Assembly: GCF_014650335.1 (NCBI RefSeq)
Contig: NZ_BMUT01000001.1
Span: forward strand, 859,037 to 923,036
DNA: 64,000 nt
Direction: 5' to 3'
Source of the DNA: Streptomyces hiroshimensis
GTDB lineage: Bacteria; Actinomycetota; Actinomycetes; Streptomycetales; Streptomycetaceae
The notes beneath the pieces were generated by a model. That model searched no databases. It was not told the origin of the DNA and saw only the letters and a program-made list of their open reading frames with translations. Position numbers and translations under genes: made by a program. This document shows, in pieces, positions 35,340-43,372 of this stretch. Each line of letters opens with the position of its first letter. Position 1 is the first letter of the stretch.

Positions 35340-36287
35340 GTGTCTTCCGCAACCGCCGACCCGCTCGCGGCGGCGATCGTCAAGCTCGACCCCGCCAGCC
35401 GCCGCATCAAGCGCTTCTCCGCACTCACCACGATGACGCTGCCCCTGATCGGCACCGCCGTCGCGGCATGGTTCCTGTGGACCGGCAACTACACCACCAC
35501 CGACCTGGTCATGTTCGTCGTCATGTACTTCGTGCACATGGGCGGCATCACCATCGGCTTCCACCGCTACCTCTCGCACAAGGCGTTCAAGACCTCGCCC
35601 GCGTTCGAGGCCGTCATGATGGTCACCGGGTCCATGGGGGCCCAGGGCCCGCTGATGTTCTGGGTCACCACGCACCGCCGCCACCACCGCTTCAGCGACC
35701 GCGAGGGCGACCCCCACTCGCCCAACCTGCACGGCTGGAGCCTCAAGGCCCGGATGCGCGGGCTGTGGTACGCGCACATGCCGTGGATGCTCAGCGACGA
35801 GACCTCGAAGTGGAGCGTCTTCGCCCCCGACGTCCTGCGCGACCGCCGGCTGATGTGGTACCACCGCACCTACCCGGCCTGGGTCCTCACCGGCCTGCTG
35901 ATCCCGGCCGTCGTCGGCTTCGCCGTCGAGCAGACCCCGATGTCGCTGCTGACCGGCCTGGTCTTCGGCGGATTCGCCCGCATCTTCGTGGCCAACCAGG
36001 CCGCCTGGTGCGTCGGCTCCATCTGCCATGCGATCGGCAGCCGCCCCTTCGACAACAAGGACCGCAGCGCCAACAACTGGCCCGTCGCCGCCTTCACCTT
36101 CGGCGAGGGCCTGCAGAACAACCACCACGCCTTCCCGGGCTCGTACCGCCACGGCGTGACCTGGTGGGAGCCGGATCTGAGCGGCTGGCTCCTCTTCGGC
36201 CTGGGCAAGGCCGGCGTCGTCTGGGACCTGCGGGAACCGGACAAGGCCACCATCGAGCGCAAGCGCGCCATGAAGCAGGCCGCGTGA
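35340..36287 (+). CDS. Membrane fatty acid desaturase/acetylenase 2
   Basis: A 315-residue paralogue of the preceding enzyme with boxes HRYLSH, HRRHH and NNHH (in LQNNHHAFPGSYRHG). The helices around LIGTAVAAWFLW and LVMFVVMYFVHMGG are membrane segments. The GTG at 35340 follows AAAGGGAGCGG. It is probably responsible for another position or a further desaturation step on the same chain. Confidence 0.92.
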   Translation: MSSATADPLAAAIVKLDPASRRIKRFSALTTMTLPLIGTAVAAWFLWTGNYTTTDLVMFVVMYFVHMGGITIGFHRYLSHKAFKTSPAFEAVMMVTGSMGAQGPLMFWVTTHRRHHRFSDREGDPHSPNLHGWSLKARMRGLWYAHMPWMLSDETSKWSVFAPDVLRDRRLMWYHRTYPAWVLTGLLIPAVVGFAVEQTPMSLLTGLVFGGFARIFVANQAAWCVGSICHAIGSRPFDNKDRSANNWPVAAFTFGEGLQNNHHAFPGSYRHGVTWWEPDLSGWLLFGLGKAGVVWDLREPDKATIERKRAMKQAA

Positions 36288-36369
36288 CCGCAGCTGCCCC
36301 CGCAGCAGTGTTCCACCCGCAAGAGCGCAAGAGCTTTCACCCTCGCACACCAGCAGGAGCGTAACCATC

Positions 36370-36669
36370 ATGTTCGGACGCAAGAAGGACGCCCAGCAGA
36401 TCCAGGGCCCGCTCACGGAGGAGTCCCTGCGCCAGTGGCTCGTCGAGCACCTGGCCAAGCGCATCGAGGCCGCGCCCTCCGACATCGACACCCAGAAGTC
36501 CTTCGAGGCCTACGGACTCGACTCGCGGGTCGCCGTCCAGGTCTCCGGCGCCCTGGAGAAGGTCGTCGAGCGCCGGCTCTCGCCCGGCCTGCTCTACGAG
36601 CACCAGACCATCGACGACCTGAGCAGCTATCTGGCCCAGGAACTCCGGCTGACCCGCCGGACCGGCTGA
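36370..36669 (+). CDS. Acyl carrier protein of the polyyne pathway
   Basis: A 99-residue carrier protein. The phosphopantetheine serine is Ser52 in EAYGLDSRVAVQVSGALE. A basic N-terminal extension (MFGRKKDAQQ) is unlike housekeeping AcpP. It should hold the chain for the three desaturases, as in other systems where FAAL, desaturase and carrier are dedicated to each other. It lies between desaturases 2 and 3. Confidence 0.92.
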   Translation: MFGRKKDAQQIQGPLTEESLRQWLVEHLAKRIEAAPSDIDTQKSFEAYGLDSRVAVQVSGALEKVVERRLSPGLLYEHQTIDDLSSYLAQELRLTRRTG

Positions 36670-36696
36670 GCCCGGCCGAGAGAGGACACCACGACG

Positions 36697-37800
36697 ATGG
36701 GGGCATACAACTTTCCGTCCGCTCCGGACAAGGCGTTCGAGGACTTCAAGCGCAAGTCGGAGCAGATCGAGGGCGAACGGCTCGCGGGGGCCATCCCGAG
36801 GGAGTACTTCGAACCACAGGTGGGCCGCGGCCTGCTCGGCTTCGCCGTCAGCTGGGTGCTGTATATAGGTGCCCTCGTCGGCATCGCGTTCTCACCCCAC
36901 TGGCTGCTCTGGATCCCGTTGTGGATCGTCGCCGGCCTGGGCGGCTGGGGCCTGCACTGCATCGCGCACGACTGCGGGCACGGCTCCTTCTCCCGCTCGC
37001 GCAAGTTCAACTTCGCGATCGGGCACGTCTCGCTGCTGCCGCTGATCTACCCGTTCCACGCCTGGCGGCACGTGCACAACCTGCACCACAGCCACACCAA
37101 CAACCTGGAGCTGGACACCGACTGGCGTCCGGTCCCGGCGGCGCTCTACGACCGGATGCCGCTGCACGAGAAGATCATCTACCACGGGACGCGCACCTGG
37201 GCGTTCTGGGGCGGCACCATCAACTACTGGCGCGAGTCCGGCTTCCGGCCCAGCTACTTCCCCAAGCGGGAGGCGCGCCGCGACGTCCGCCGGTCGATGC
37301 TCTTCGTCCTGGCCGTCATGGTCGCCTACTTCGTGCCGCTGATCTGGTTCACCGGCTTCACGGGCTTCCTGATCTACTTCGTCGCCCCGTGGCTCGCGAC
37401 CCACGCCTGGTTCAGCGCGACGACGCTGATGCACCACAGCTCCAGCGACATCCCGTACCTCACCAACGAGCACTGGACGCGCAACGCCAGCCGCCTGCTG
37501 GTCACCACCGACTTCGTGTACCCGAAGTGGCTGCTGTTCCTCACGCACAACATCTCCATCCACACGGCCCACCACGTCGCCCCGGTCGTCCCCTTCTACA
37601 ACCTGCAGAAGGCGCAGCGGGCCCTGAAGGACGCCTACCCGGGCATGGTCCGCGAGGAGCGCGTGAAGCTCCGCCAGCTGAGCACCATCATCCGGCGGCT
37701 GCACTTCTACGACACCGAGTCGGGCTTCTACACCGACTTCAACCGGACCACGATCGCCCCGGCGGACGCCAAGCCGGTGACGGTGAAGTCGCCGTCATGA
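36697..37800 (+). CDS. Membrane fatty acid desaturase/acetylenase 3
   Basis: A 367-residue diiron desaturase of a different branch (DesA/Fatty_acid desaturase type 1). Histidine boxes are HDCGHGS, HNLHHSHTNN and HTAHHVAPVVPFY. It has paired membrane segments around VLYIGALVGIAF and VMVAYFVPLIWF. The branch includes acetylenases, so it is a good candidate for triple-bond formation. The stop overlaps the hydrolase start by 4 bp. Confidence 0.92.
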   Translation: MGAYNFPSAPDKAFEDFKRKSEQIEGERLAGAIPREYFEPQVGRGLLGFAVSWVLYIGALVGIAFSPHWLLWIPLWIVAGLGGWGLHCIAHDCGHGSFSRSRKFNFAIGHVSLLPLIYPFHAWRHVHNLHHSHTNNLELDTDWRPVPAALYDRMPLHEKIIYHGTRTWAFWGGTINYWRESGFRPSYFPKREARRDVRRSMLFVLAVMVAYFVPLIWFTGFTGFLIYFVAPWLATHAWFSATTLMHHSSSDIPYLTNEHWTRNASRLLVTTDFVYPKWLLFLTHNISIHTAHHVAPVVPFYNLQKAQRALKDAYPGMVREERVKLRQLSTIIRRLHFYDTESGFYTDFNRTTIAPADAKPVTVKSPS

Positions 37801-38660
37801 CGCCCCTCGTCCTGAGAAGGCTCGCCCACGCGGCCGCCGGTGCCCTCGCGCCCGGACCCGGCGGCCGCTGGGCCACCGACGTCTTCAGCCGGACCCGGGC
37901 CATCGGCACCCGGCCCGACAACGTCCTGCCGCTCGGCGCCCGGGGCTTCGACATCCTGGGCAACCCCGACGTCAGCGGCGGATACCTGTGGGGCGACGAC
38001 GACCGGCCCACCGCACTCCTCGTGCACGGCTGGGGAGCCGACAGCAGCAGCATGTACTCGCTGATCGCCCCGCTGCGTGAACTCGGCTACCGCGTGGCCG
38101 CGTTCGACGCTCCGGCCCACGGCGTGAACCGCGGCACGCAGGCCACCATGACGCAGTACACGGCGGCCGTACGCGCCGCCCTGGACTCGCTCGGCGGGGC
38201 CAAGGTGATCGTCGCGCACTCCCTGGGCTCCATCGCCGCCGTCGGCGCGGTGGCCCTGGAGGAGCGGCCGGACGTCGACTGCATCGCCCTGGTCGCCCCG
38301 ACCTGCACGCTGACCGCGGTGCTGGAGCGGTGGTCCCGGAGCGAGCTGATGCTCTCGCGCGCCGTCGTCGACCGCATCTACCGCGAACTGCACCGCCGCA
38401 ACGGGGTGCCCGTCAGCCACTGGGACGTCGTCGGCCTCGGCCGTGAGCTCGACGTCCCCGTACTGGCCCTGCACGACCCCGAGGACCCCGTCGTGCCGTA
38501 CTGCGAGGCCGAGGCCATCGCCGCCGGCCTGCGCGACGTACGGCTCCAGCAGGCCCCGGGCCGGGGCCACATGGGGATCCTCATGTCCCCCGAAGTGAAA
38601 AGCGCCATCTCCGTGTTCGTCGCCGAACACGGAACGAGAACTGGAGAGACCATCCCGTGA
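37797..38660 (+). CDS. Alpha/beta hydrolase (chain-releasing thioesterase)
   Basis: A 287-residue hydrolase with nucleophile motif AHSLGS, an oxyanion segment LLVHGWGADSSS, an Asp in LHDPEDPVVP and a His in GRGHMG. In polyyne clusters a hydrolase of this kind follows the third desaturase and releases the finished chain from the carrier protein. Coupled to both neighbours by 4-bp overlaps (ATGA and GTGA). Confidence 0.87.
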   Translation: MTPLVLRRLAHAAAGALAPGPGGRWATDVFSRTRAIGTRPDNVLPLGARGFDILGNPDVSGGYLWGDDDRPTALLVHGWGADSSSMYSLIAPLRELGYRVAAFDAPAHGVNRGTQATMTQYTAAVRAALDSLGGAKVIVAHSLGSIAAVGAVALEERPDVDCIALVAPTCTLTAVLERWSRSELMLSRAVVDRIYRELHRRNGVPVSHWDVVGLGRELDVPVLALHDPEDPVVPYCEAEAIAAGLRDVRLQQAPGRGHMGILMSPEVKSAISVFVAEHGTRTGETIP

Positions 38661-38839
38661 GCGAAGACGCCGGGAAAAGGGCATGGATGTGCCTCGTCTG
38701 CGGCTGGGTCTACTACGAATCCCTGGGACTGCCGGAGGAGGGGATCGCGCCCGGCACGCCCTGGGAGGAGATCCCGGACGACTGGGAGTGCCCGGACTGC
38801 GGGACGACCAAGGCCGATTTCGTCATGGCACCGCTGTAG
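38657..38839 (+). CDS. Rubredoxin
   Basis: A 60-residue iron protein with the two Cys knuckles MCLVCGWVY (Cys12, Cys15) and CPDCGTTK (Cys45, Cys48). It carries electrons, probably to the membrane desaturases as in alkane hydroxylase systems. The GTG start overlaps the hydrolase stop. No rubredoxin reductase gene is in the cluster, so a general reductase must serve. Confidence 0.96.
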   Translation: MSEDAGKRAWMCLVCGWVYYESLGLPEEGIAPGTPWEEIPDDWECPDCGTTKADFVMAPL

Positions 38840-38867
38840 ACCGCCGTAGACCGCTAGGAGAAGTGAC

Positions 38868-40094
38868 ATGACCACACCGGTGATGGACCCCGGTCAGGCG
38901 ATGATGACGCTGCTGAGCCCGGCCGGGAAGCGGGACCCCTACCCGCTCTACGAGGCGCTGCGCTCCTACGGGCCGCTGCTGCCGCTCGGCCCCGGCCAGC
39001 TGGTGGTCACCGGGCACGCCGAGTGCGCCCGGGCGCTGCGGGAGCCGGCCCTCCTGTCGACCGACGGGTCCGTGCAGGACACGATGATGCCGGGCTGGCG
39101 CGACCACTCCTCCTGGGTGTGGCTCACCAAGAACATGCTCTTCAGCAACAACCCCGACCACGACCGCTACCGGCGCTTCTTCAGCGTCGGCTTCACGCCG
39201 CGGCGGATCGCGGCGCTGCAGCCGGCGGTGGAGCGCCTCATCGGCGGGCTGGTGGACCGGCTCGCCACGCTCGGCGAGGACGGGAACCCCGTCGACTTCA
39301 TGGCCGAGTTCGCCTTCCGCGTGCCGATGGCGATCATGGGCGAGCTGCTGGGCATACCCGAGGAGGAGCAGGCGGGGTTCCGGGGCCACATCGGCGCCAT
39401 CACCACTGCCCTGGAGCCCATCCAGGACCTCGCCCAGCTCCGGCCCGGCGACGCCGCCATGGAGGAACTGGCCGTCTACTTCGCAGACCTCGTCGCCAAG
39501 CGGCGGGCCGAACCGGGTGACGACCTCGTCAGCGAGATGGTCCGGCAGCTCGACACTACCGGCGGCATCAGCGAGGAAGAACTCGTTGCCAACTTCATGC
39601 TGCTGCTGGTCGCCGGCACCGAGGCGCCGATGGACCTCATCGGCAACGCGCTGCGGCTCGCGATCGAGCACCCGCAGTACGCGGACGCGCTCCGCGAGGA
39701 CGACTCCCTCGCGGAGGGCTACGTGGAAGAGGTGCTGCGCTTCGACCCCGCGGCGCAGGCCCTCAACCGCATGGCCGTCAAGGACATCGACTTCTTCGGC
39801 GTCCCGCTGACCGCCGGTACGAAGGTCACGCTCCTGATCGCCGCGGGCAACCGCGATCCGCGGCAGTACGCCGACCCCGGCACGTTCAACCCGTACCGCA
39901 AGGGCAACCACGCGCTGACGCTCAGCGGCGGCGCGCACTACTGCCTCGGCGCGGGCCTCGCCCGCATGCAGGCGGAGACCGCCCTGCCGGCGGTGCTGCG
40001 CCGCTTCCCGGGGATCGCCCTAGCGGGAGAACCGACGTTCCGCGACCAACTGGTCCAGCGGGGCTTCGCCACGCTCCCGGTGAAACTGGCCTGA
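38868..40094 (+). CDS. Cytochrome P450 with substituted I-helix threonine
   Basis: A 408-residue soluble bacterial P450. The heme-binding loop is SGGAHYCLGAGLAR with Cys359; the ExxR helix reads EEVLRFDP. The I helix reads LLLVAGTEAPMDLIGN, where the conserved oxygen-activating Thr of AGxxT is Ala253. The acidic residue Glu252 is kept. Such replacement occurs in P450s with substrate-assisted proton delivery or unusual chemistry. It is last in the operon, 28 bp after rubredoxin, and probably tailors the polyyne chain. Confidence 0.92.
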   Translation: MTTPVMDPGQAMMTLLSPAGKRDPYPLYEALRSYGPLLPLGPGQLVVTGHAECARALREPALLSTDGSVQDTMMPGWRDHSSWVWLTKNMLFSNNPDHDRYRRFFSVGFTPRRIAALQPAVERLIGGLVDRLATLGEDGNPVDFMAEFAFRVPMAIMGELLGIPEEEQAGFRGHIGAITTALEPIQDLAQLRPGDAAMEELAVYFADLVAKRRAEPGDDLVSEMVRQLDTTGGISEEELVANFMLLLVAGTEAPMDLIGNALRLAIEHPQYADALREDDSLAEGYVEEVLRFDPAAQALNRMAVKDIDFFGVPLTAGTKVTLLIAAGNRDPRQYADPGTFNPYRKGNHALTLSGGAHYCLGAGLARMQAETALPAVLRRFPGIALAGEPTFRDQLVQRGFATLPVKLA

Positions 40095-40140
40095 ACCGGG
40101 GGGCCTCCGGCCCGGCCCGTGGATACCCGCACGAACAACT

Positions 40141-40293
40141 CCGCCGCGGCGGTGCTCAGCCGCCTACGGCGGTGTCCGGCGGTGCCGTGCTCACTTCAGG
40201 TGGGCTGGGCACCGCCGGTCGCGTGTCGGGTGGCTGAGCGCCGTCGCGGCGGGTCCGAGGTGCGGGGCACCAGGGTTACGGTGGGGCAGCCGG
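40141..40293 (+). repeat. Long imperfect direct repeat, copy 1
   Basis: About 150 bp starting CCGCCGCGGCGGTGCTCAGC and containing CACCGCCGGTCGCGTGTCGG; closely matches 40371-40523. It runs into four tandem CCGGCAG(C) units. No credible gene lies in 40095-40585. Confidence 0.85.
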
Positions 40294-40370
40294 CAGCCGG
40301 CAGCCGGCAGCCGTCAAGGCCGGAGCGCTGCCGGGCTCTGCAGCAGTTCCGGTGCACCGCACACCCCCCT

Positions 40371-40523
40371 CCGCCGCAGCGGTGCTCAGCCCCTACGGCG
40401 GATTTCGGCGGTGCCGTGCTCACCTCGGGTGGGTCCGGCACCGCCGGTCGCGTGTCGGGTGGCTTGGCGCGGTCGCGGCGGGTCCGGGGTGCGGGGCGCC
40501 GGCGTTCCGGTGGGGTTGCGGCA
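40371..40523 (+). repeat. Long imperfect direct repeat, copy 2
   Basis: Second copy, 230 bp after the first, with roughly nine of ten bases the same by eye. Both copies contain GGTGCCGTGCTCAC and GTCGCGGCGGGTCCG. The 77-bp spacer between copies is unique. Confidence 0.85.
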
Positions 40524-40585
40524 GTGGGATCCGGGGCGGGCCCCCTGGCGCGAGCGCGCCGCAGGCGGCGGCGCATGATGGCCCG

Positions 40586-41230
40586 GTGAAGCAAGAAACC
40601 GCACGTTACAGCCTGTGGTCGCCGCCGACCTTCGTCACGGCGACCGGGGCCCTCGTGGCCGAGGCGACCTTCGCTGCCGCTCTGTTCGTCCTGTGGACGC
40701 TGGTGTATCCGGACGCCGGCCCGGGCTCCGGCTCCGGCTCCGACTCCCTCGATCCGTCCGAGGAGGACAGCGGCGCCTTCGGCATCCTCTTCCTCCCGTT
40801 CTTCGCGGCCGCCTGGACCCTCGTGGCGGCTTTCCTGGCCGCAGCGCTGGTCGTCCCCACCGCCGCACTCGCCCGCTGGGCGGGAAGCCGCCCGGGCCTC
40901 GGCGGCGCCCGGCGGTGGGCGCCCACCGCCGCCGCACCCGTCGCCGCTGCCGCCGTCGCCGCAGCCGCGGTCCTGGCCGCGGTGCTGATACCGGGTCACG
41001 CCGACGCCCTCACCCGGCATCCGGTCACCTGCCTGTGGTGGTGGCTGGGCGTGACGGCCGCCGTCGCCCCCGCCGCCCTCCTGACCCTGGTCACCGACCG
41101 TCGCGCCGCATCGGGGCGCCGGCCCTGGCGGCTCCCGCTGTGGCTGCTGGGCGGCGGCTGCGGCGGCCCGCTCATCGCCTTCGTCCTCGTGATCGTGGTG
41201 GGGATGGTCGTCAACCTCGTCAACGACTGA
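40586..41230 (+). CDS. Small membrane protein of unknown function
   Basis: A 214-residue Ala-rich membrane protein. Four to five hydrophobic segments are visible: VTATGALVAEATFAAALFVL, FLPFFAAAWTLVAAFLAAAL, an Ala/Val-rich segment near residue 115, LWWWLGVTAAVAPAALLTL and LIAFVLVIVVGMVVNLV. The first loop is Gly/Ser/Asp/Glu-rich. The GTG at 40586 is used because the preceding stretch is repeat DNA. I do not recognise the family. A strong terminator follows, so it is a single-gene unit. Confidence 0.65.
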   Translation: MKQETARYSLWSPPTFVTATGALVAEATFAAALFVLWTLVYPDAGPGSGSGSDSLDPSEEDSGAFGILFLPFFAAAWTLVAAFLAAALVVPTAALARWAGSRPGLGGARRWAPTAAAPVAAAAVAAAAVLAAVLIPGHADALTRHPVTCLWWWLGVTAAVAPAALLTLVTDRRAASGRRPWRLPLWLLGGGCGGPLIAFVLVIVVGMVVNLVND

Positions 41231-41283
41231 CGCCCCGGCCCCGCCCCGCCCCGCATCCGGCATCCGGCGTTCGACGCACCGTC

Positions 41284-41326
41284 AGGACGGCCGCACCAGG
41301 CCCTTTTCGGCCGGTGCGGCCGTCCT
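41284..41326 (+). terminator. Hairpin terminator after the membrane protein gene
   Basis: A perfect 14-bp stem AGGACGGCCGCACC with its complement at 41313-41326, loop containing CCCTTTTC. Confidence 0.88.
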
Positions 41327-41392
41327 GCCGTATGCGCCCCGTGACGCCTACATCACACCGGCACACCCCGGGGAACGCTGTATGCTCACGTC

Positions 41393-41409
41393 AGTTGGAA
41401 AAGCCAACT
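41393..41409. promoter_or_regulatory. Operator AGTTGG-N5-CCAACT at the exporter promoter
   Basis: Perfect 6-bp arms located just downstream of a TATGCT -10-like element (41381-41386) and 17 bp before the exporter start, a position where a bound repressor would block transcription. The palindrome sits between -10 and ribosome binding site. No regulator gene is adjacent. Confidence 0.6.
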
Positions 41410-41426
41410 CACTAGCGAGGAGAGCG

Positions 41427-42830
41427 ATGACTCAGACTGCCGCCGGACAGGCGGGCATCGCGACGAAGCCCGCCTTCGGACCGGTGTTCGCCGTCGTAGT
41501 AGCCGGGGTTGCGATGTCCAACCTCGACATGTTCATCGTCAACGTCGCCTTGCCCGACATCGGCGCACAGTTCTCCGGATCCTCGCTGGCATCGCTGTCG
41601 TGGATCCTCAACGCCTACGCGGTGATCTTCGCCGCGCTGCTCGTCCCGGCGGGCAGCCTCGCCGACCGCACCAGCCCCCGGAACGCCTACCTGCTGGGCA
41701 TCGCCGTCTTCACCGTCGCCTCCGCGCTGTGCGCCGTCGCGCCGGGCGTCTGGCTCCTGGTCGCGGCCCGCGTGGTGCAGGCCGTCGGCGCGGCCATGCT
41801 CATCCCCTCCTCGCTGGGCCTGCTGCTCGCCGCCGCCCCGCCGGAGAAGCGGATCCCCGCCGTCCGAGGCTGGACCGCCATCAGCGGCCTGGCCGCCGCC
41901 CTCGGCCCCGTCATCGGCGGCCTGCTCACGCAGCTCGACTGGCGCTGGGTCTTCCTCGTCAACCTGCCGATCGGCGTCTTCGCCCTCCTCCTCGGAGCCA
42001 AGGTGCTGCCGCGCATCGCGGCACGCCCCGCCGCCGCGCGGCTGGACCTGACCGGCGCGGCCCTGCTCACCCTGGGCATCGCGGTCCTGGCGCTCGGCCT
42101 GGTCAAGAGCGAGGACTGGGGCTGGACCTCGGGCAAGGTGCTCGGCTCGCTCCTGGTCGCCATCGCGCTGCTCGCCGCCTTCGTCTACAGCTCCGCCCGC
42201 CACGCCTCGCCGATCCTGCCGCTGGGCCTGCTGAGGATCCCCGCCGTCGGGCCCTCGACGTTCGCGAACCTCCTGTTCGCCGTCTCCTTCGGCGCCATGC
42301 TCCTGTCCGCGGTGCTGTGGTGCCAGCAGGTGTGGCACTGGTCGCCGCTGAAGACCGGTCTCGCCATCGCGCCCGGACCGGTCCTCGTCCCCGCCTTCGC
42401 GATGGGCGTGGGCCCCGTCATCAAGAAGTTCGGCTCCGCGGCGGTCTCCGCGGTCGGCTGCGTGCTCTTCGGCGCCGGCATCGGCTGGTGGATCTACCGC
42501 CTCGACACCGCGCACGAGTACGCCGCGGGCCTGCTGCCCGGCATGCTGCTCACGGGCATCGGCGTCGGCATGGTCGTCCCGACCCTCGTCGGCGCCGCCG
42601 TCTCCGCACTGCCGCCGCAGAGCTTCTCCACGGGCTCGGCCGTCGTCACGATGGCCCGTCAGGTCGGCTCCGTGCTGGGCGTGGCCCTGCTGGTGGCCTT
42701 CATCGGGGCCCCCTCCGGCGCGGACGAGGCCGTCACGGCCTTCGACCACGGCTGGGCCTTCATCCTCGTCGCGACGGCCGCCGCGGCCCTCGCCTGCCTG
42801 TTCATCCCCCGCCCCAAGCCAGCCGCGTAA
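41427..42830 (+). CDS. EmrB/QacA-type drug efflux MFS transporter
   Basis: A 467-residue DHA2-family proton antiporter with about 14 membrane segments. NLDMFIVNVALPDIGAQF is the family's first helix with the acidic residue, followed by WILNAYAVIFAALLVPAGSLADR (motif A region) and a motif C-like GWTAISGLAAALGPVIGG. The ATG follows AGGAGAG. Likely exports a toxic or signalling molecule and is controlled through the operator just upstream. It precedes the peptide locus but is separated from it by a terminator and 455 bp, so a link is only possible. Confidence 0.9.
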   Translation: MTQTAAGQAGIATKPAFGPVFAVVVAGVAMSNLDMFIVNVALPDIGAQFSGSSLASLSWILNAYAVIFAALLVPAGSLADRTSPRNAYLLGIAVFTVASALCAVAPGVWLLVAARVVQAVGAAMLIPSSLGLLLAAAPPEKRIPAVRGWTAISGLAAALGPVIGGLLTQLDWRWVFLVNLPIGVFALLLGAKVLPRIAARPAAARLDLTGAALLTLGIAVLALGLVKSEDWGWTSGKVLGSLLVAIALLAAFVYSSARHASPILPLGLLRIPAVGPSTFANLLFAVSFGAMLLSAVLWCQQVWHWSPLKTGLAIAPGPVLVPAFAMGVGPVIKKFGSAAVSAVGCVLFGAGIGWWIYRLDTAHEYAAGLLPGMLLTGIGVGMVVPTLVGAAVSALPPQSFSTGSAVVTMARQVGSVLGVALLVAFIGAPSGADEAVTAFDHGWAFILVATAAAALACLFIPRPKPAA

Positions 42831-42864
42831 TGCCCTGACGCTCACAGGACAGCGCGGCACACGA

Positions 42865-42917
42865 GCCGGGCGGTCCGCGCGGAAACCCCCGACCGCGCGT
42901 GACCGCCCGGCGTTTTT
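42865..42917 (+). terminator. Rho-independent-like terminator after the exporter gene
   Basis: GCCGGGCGGTC pairs with GACCGCCCGGC (42901-42911), inner GC pairing CGCGCGG/CCGCGCG, then GTTTTT. One of the few hairpins here with a real T-run. Confidence 0.92.
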
Positions 42918-43372
42918 CATGCCCGGATCCCCGACTCTGCGTCAGGAGTGATTCACATCACAGTGGGGCGGAGCCGGGAATTCCGGCCTATGACCGCCGG
43001 TTGGACGCCGAGCGCCCGTTGGATCATGGCCGGAATCGTGCGGCGGCGGGATTCCGCTTTGCCTCCGGGGTCGGAACTCCCCTCCGGGGGGACAGGGGGC
43101 CGGGTGCGTGCGGGTGTGTTGAGACGAGGGGTGAAGCGGGCATACGGTCTGTTTCGCAGTGGTGCGGGCACCGTTGACGCCGGACGCCGTGGATTTATCT
43201 ACCGCGAGACGCCCATAGAGCCGGGCAAGTCGCACCAGTCAGGCAAAACGGGTGGATCCGCTTCTCAAACCGGCATATGTTCCGGCCATTGCCCCCCGGC
43301 ATATTGCGCGGGGTTCGCCGGGTGCTGTTTTCTTGCGTCCAGATAATCAGCCACCTGGGGGTATCGCCGATT
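42918..43372. promoter_or_regulatory. Upstream region of the peptide locus
   Basis: 455 bp without a convincing gene. GTGAT-TCAC-ATCAC at 42948-42961 is a perfect 5-bp-arm dyad resembling Crp/GntR-type sites. Nearer the gene, CCGGCATAT occurs twice (about 43270 and 43298). The last 100 bp are A/T-richer and end with a GGGGG ribosome binding site before 43373. Confidence 0.4.

Noticed and set aside
42948..43346. A 132-codon + strand reading frame starting GTG after AGGAG
   Set aside because: The product is Arg/Gly/Ser-rich with no recognisable fold, it overlaps the probable promoter of the peptide locus, and its base composition by codon position is not typical of coding DNA here.
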